NCBI RefSeq assembly: GCF_000712295.1
Contig: NZ_JMKI01000021.1
Span: forward strand, 78,572-142,571
Reading direction: 5' to 3'
Source: Synergistes jonesii
Lineage (GTDB): Bacteria; Synergistota; Synergistia; Synergistales; Synergistaceae
Length of the DNA: 64,000 nt
The notes beneath the pieces were generated by a model. The model saw only the letters and a program-made list of their open reading frames with translations, did no database searches and had not been told where the DNA came from. The translations under genes and the position numbers were made by a program. Below, one piece after another: positions 63,144-64,000 of this stretch. Numbering within the stretch: position 1 is the first letter of the stretch; each line of letters begins with the position of its first letter.

Positions 63144-63179
63144 CAGCCGCATCGAATTTTCCGCTGCGGCTGCTTTTTT
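63144..63179 (+). terminator. Terminator of the sufCB locus
   Basis: CAGCCGCA / TGCGGCTG (63144-63151, 63165-63172) is an 8-bp stem with a 13-base loop, followed by six T. A second 7-bp inverted repeat CCGAAGG / CCTTCGG (63094-63134) lies upstream. It ends the locus before the insertion sequence. Confidence 0.8.
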
Positions 63180-63193
63180 GCTGTCAATAACCA

Positions 63194-63231
63194 GAGAAAA
63201 TGTCACTCTAATTGTTCTGAGAAAATGTCAC
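63194..63231. repeat. Transposon-end direct repeats (13 bp x 2)
   Basis: GAGAAAATGTCAC occurs at 63194-63206 and 63219-63231, 25 bp start to start. Two spaced copies at the edge of an IS are typical transposase-binding sites, so one end of the element lies near 63185-63232. Confidence 0.7.
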
Positions 63232-63977
63232 CCCCTCCCTGTTTGTGTGTTATTATATATAGCAGGTTTGATTTTAAATCCACCCCGCCAGGGGTGGTCC
63301 GAAGCAGGCTTGTGTGGTGACACAACGCCTGCTTTCTTTTTCACGCCTACATCGATCGCTTTTTGCGCCCTAAACACCTTCTTCATTAGGACTGGCATGC
63401 CGTTTTGTATGACGTAAACGGCCCCGTCAAAGGTTTCCCTGACTTCCAGTATTCTTCCACGAACAAATACGGGGCTCTTTTCATCCTCTGGAGTATATAT
63501 CTCCCCTTTGTATGATATGGTATTCCCCCCGCCGGCCCTTCTCGTGTCCCTTATGGAGAAAACAAGTCCGAGATCGATGCTTCTGTCAAAAGGCATGCAG
63601 GCGCTACCGTCCTCATGCGGCAGCACTGCAAACCTGCGGTTATAGTCGCTGATAAAACCTTCCGCTATCATCTTATTAGCGTCAGCGATGTTTGTGATGG
63701 ATGAAAACCTCAATTCGGCGATGAGCCTGTCCTGAAATGTATTCCAGAGCCTTTCTATACGTCCCTTGGCCTGAGGGCTGTGCGCCGTTATCTGCTTTAT
63801 ACCAAGCTCATACAGCGCCTTGCCAAAGTTTGACAGCGGCAGCTCCGTTCCGCTCAAAATCTCATCGTCGGTCAACTCCTTGGGCGAACGGAATATAGTA
63901 TGGCGGTCGCTGTATATGGACAGAGGCAATCCATATGCAAGCATCCCTTGTTCCAGCGCCGCGGCATAGCCGCGCAT
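63228..63977 (-). pseudogene. ISNCY-family transposase, C-terminal part, probably frameshifted
   Basis: These 249 residues carry the integrase-core segment YGLPLSIYSDRHTIFR (DDE second Asp) and AHSPQAKGRIERLWNTFQDR (the last catalytic Glu), as in ISNCY transposases. Just before the ATG at 63977 the reading frame meets a stop. Two tandem TTCAG copies (63981-63990) lie there, and removing one restores a frame that continues as FFTECMRGYAAALEQ. So the gene was probably broken by a 5-bp duplication; the N-terminus is outside the window. Confidence 0.7.
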
Positions 63978-64000
63978 ACATTCAGTTCAGTAAAGAACGC

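Larger units (their letters stand above)
63185..64000 (-). mobile_element. ISNCY-type insertion sequence (partial, runs off the window)
   Basis: The element covers at least the transposase gene and the 13-bp repeat end at 63185-63232. The far end is beyond the right edge. It lies just past the suf terminator, an insertion place that disrupts no recognisable gene. Confidence 0.65.

Noticed and set aside
1..64000. CRISPR array, tRNA or rRNA genes
   Set aside because: No regularly spaced repeats and no cloverleaf or rRNA core sequence were seen in the intergenic gaps.

Overview
The window looks like a chromosomal segment of an anaerobic, diderm, amino-acid- and peptide-fermenting member of the Synergistota (Synergistes/Cloacibacillus-like). 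The most specific clue is a secreted papain-family protease (11048-13225) ending in a Gly/Cys-rich, hydrophobic, Arg-rich tail of the Synergist-CTERM type. Other clues are an outer-membrane patatin-barrel protein, a high-GC coding style, and several amino-acid or peptide transport loci. No species-level call can be made from the sequence alone.

Layout. 1-1254: the end of a SNF2 helicase gene overlapping a SWIM zinc-finger gene. 1341-6114 (minus): a complete branched-chain amino acid ABC transporter (livK, then livHMGF). 6320-10776 (minus): an Lrp/AsnC regulator, an EutH-like transporter, a saccharopine/lysine-dehydrogenase-like enzyme and an alanine/glycine:cation symporter. 11048-13225: the C1 protease. 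13451-17676 (plus): a TetR regulator and a two-gene heterodimeric ABC exporter-type transporter, with two perfect palindromes as candidate operators. 17772-23808: a peptide-use module (OPT transporter, M29-like enzyme, PucR regulator, PepV-like dipeptidase). 23870-32411 (minus): a tightly packed nine-gene run queD-folE2-rlmI-HAD-HlyD-yggS-divIVA-recG-alr. 32579-34156 (plus): an iron-sulfur flavoprotein-like protein and galE. 34207-39070 (minus): a four-gene coupled operon joining two tandem PEP/pyruvate-binding-domain paralogues to yqeC and a mobA-like gene. 39255-43118 (minus): gpmA, ydcF-like, gyrB and remB-like. 43182-47453 (plus): an LpxB-related protein, the patatin/barrel protein and bioY under an apparent BirA operator.

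47460-49800 is a lower-GC patch with an AlbA_2/HATPase protein next to a truncated, frameshifted sodium:solute symporter remnant. 49904-60566 (minus) is a long housekeeping run: rpsI, rplM, a nicotinate phosphoribosyltransferase, secG, rdgB, rph, gerM-like, an N-acetylmuramoyl-alanine amidase, pmbA, threonine aldolase, a PHP phosphatase, a GAF membrane protein and yfcE. 60658-63082 (plus) carries a small unknown protein and a two-gene minimal SufCB (SMS-like) Fe-S assembly locus closed by a terminator. The window ends in an ISNCY-type insertion sequence whose transposase seems broken by a 5-bp tandem duplication.

Taken together, uptake and catabolism of amino acids and peptides dominate the accessory gene content, each module with its own local regulator (Lrp, PucR, TetR). 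The remaining genes are core cell functions. I found no rRNA, tRNA or CRISPR array. The only gene-free stretch over 300 bases is 20534-20845.
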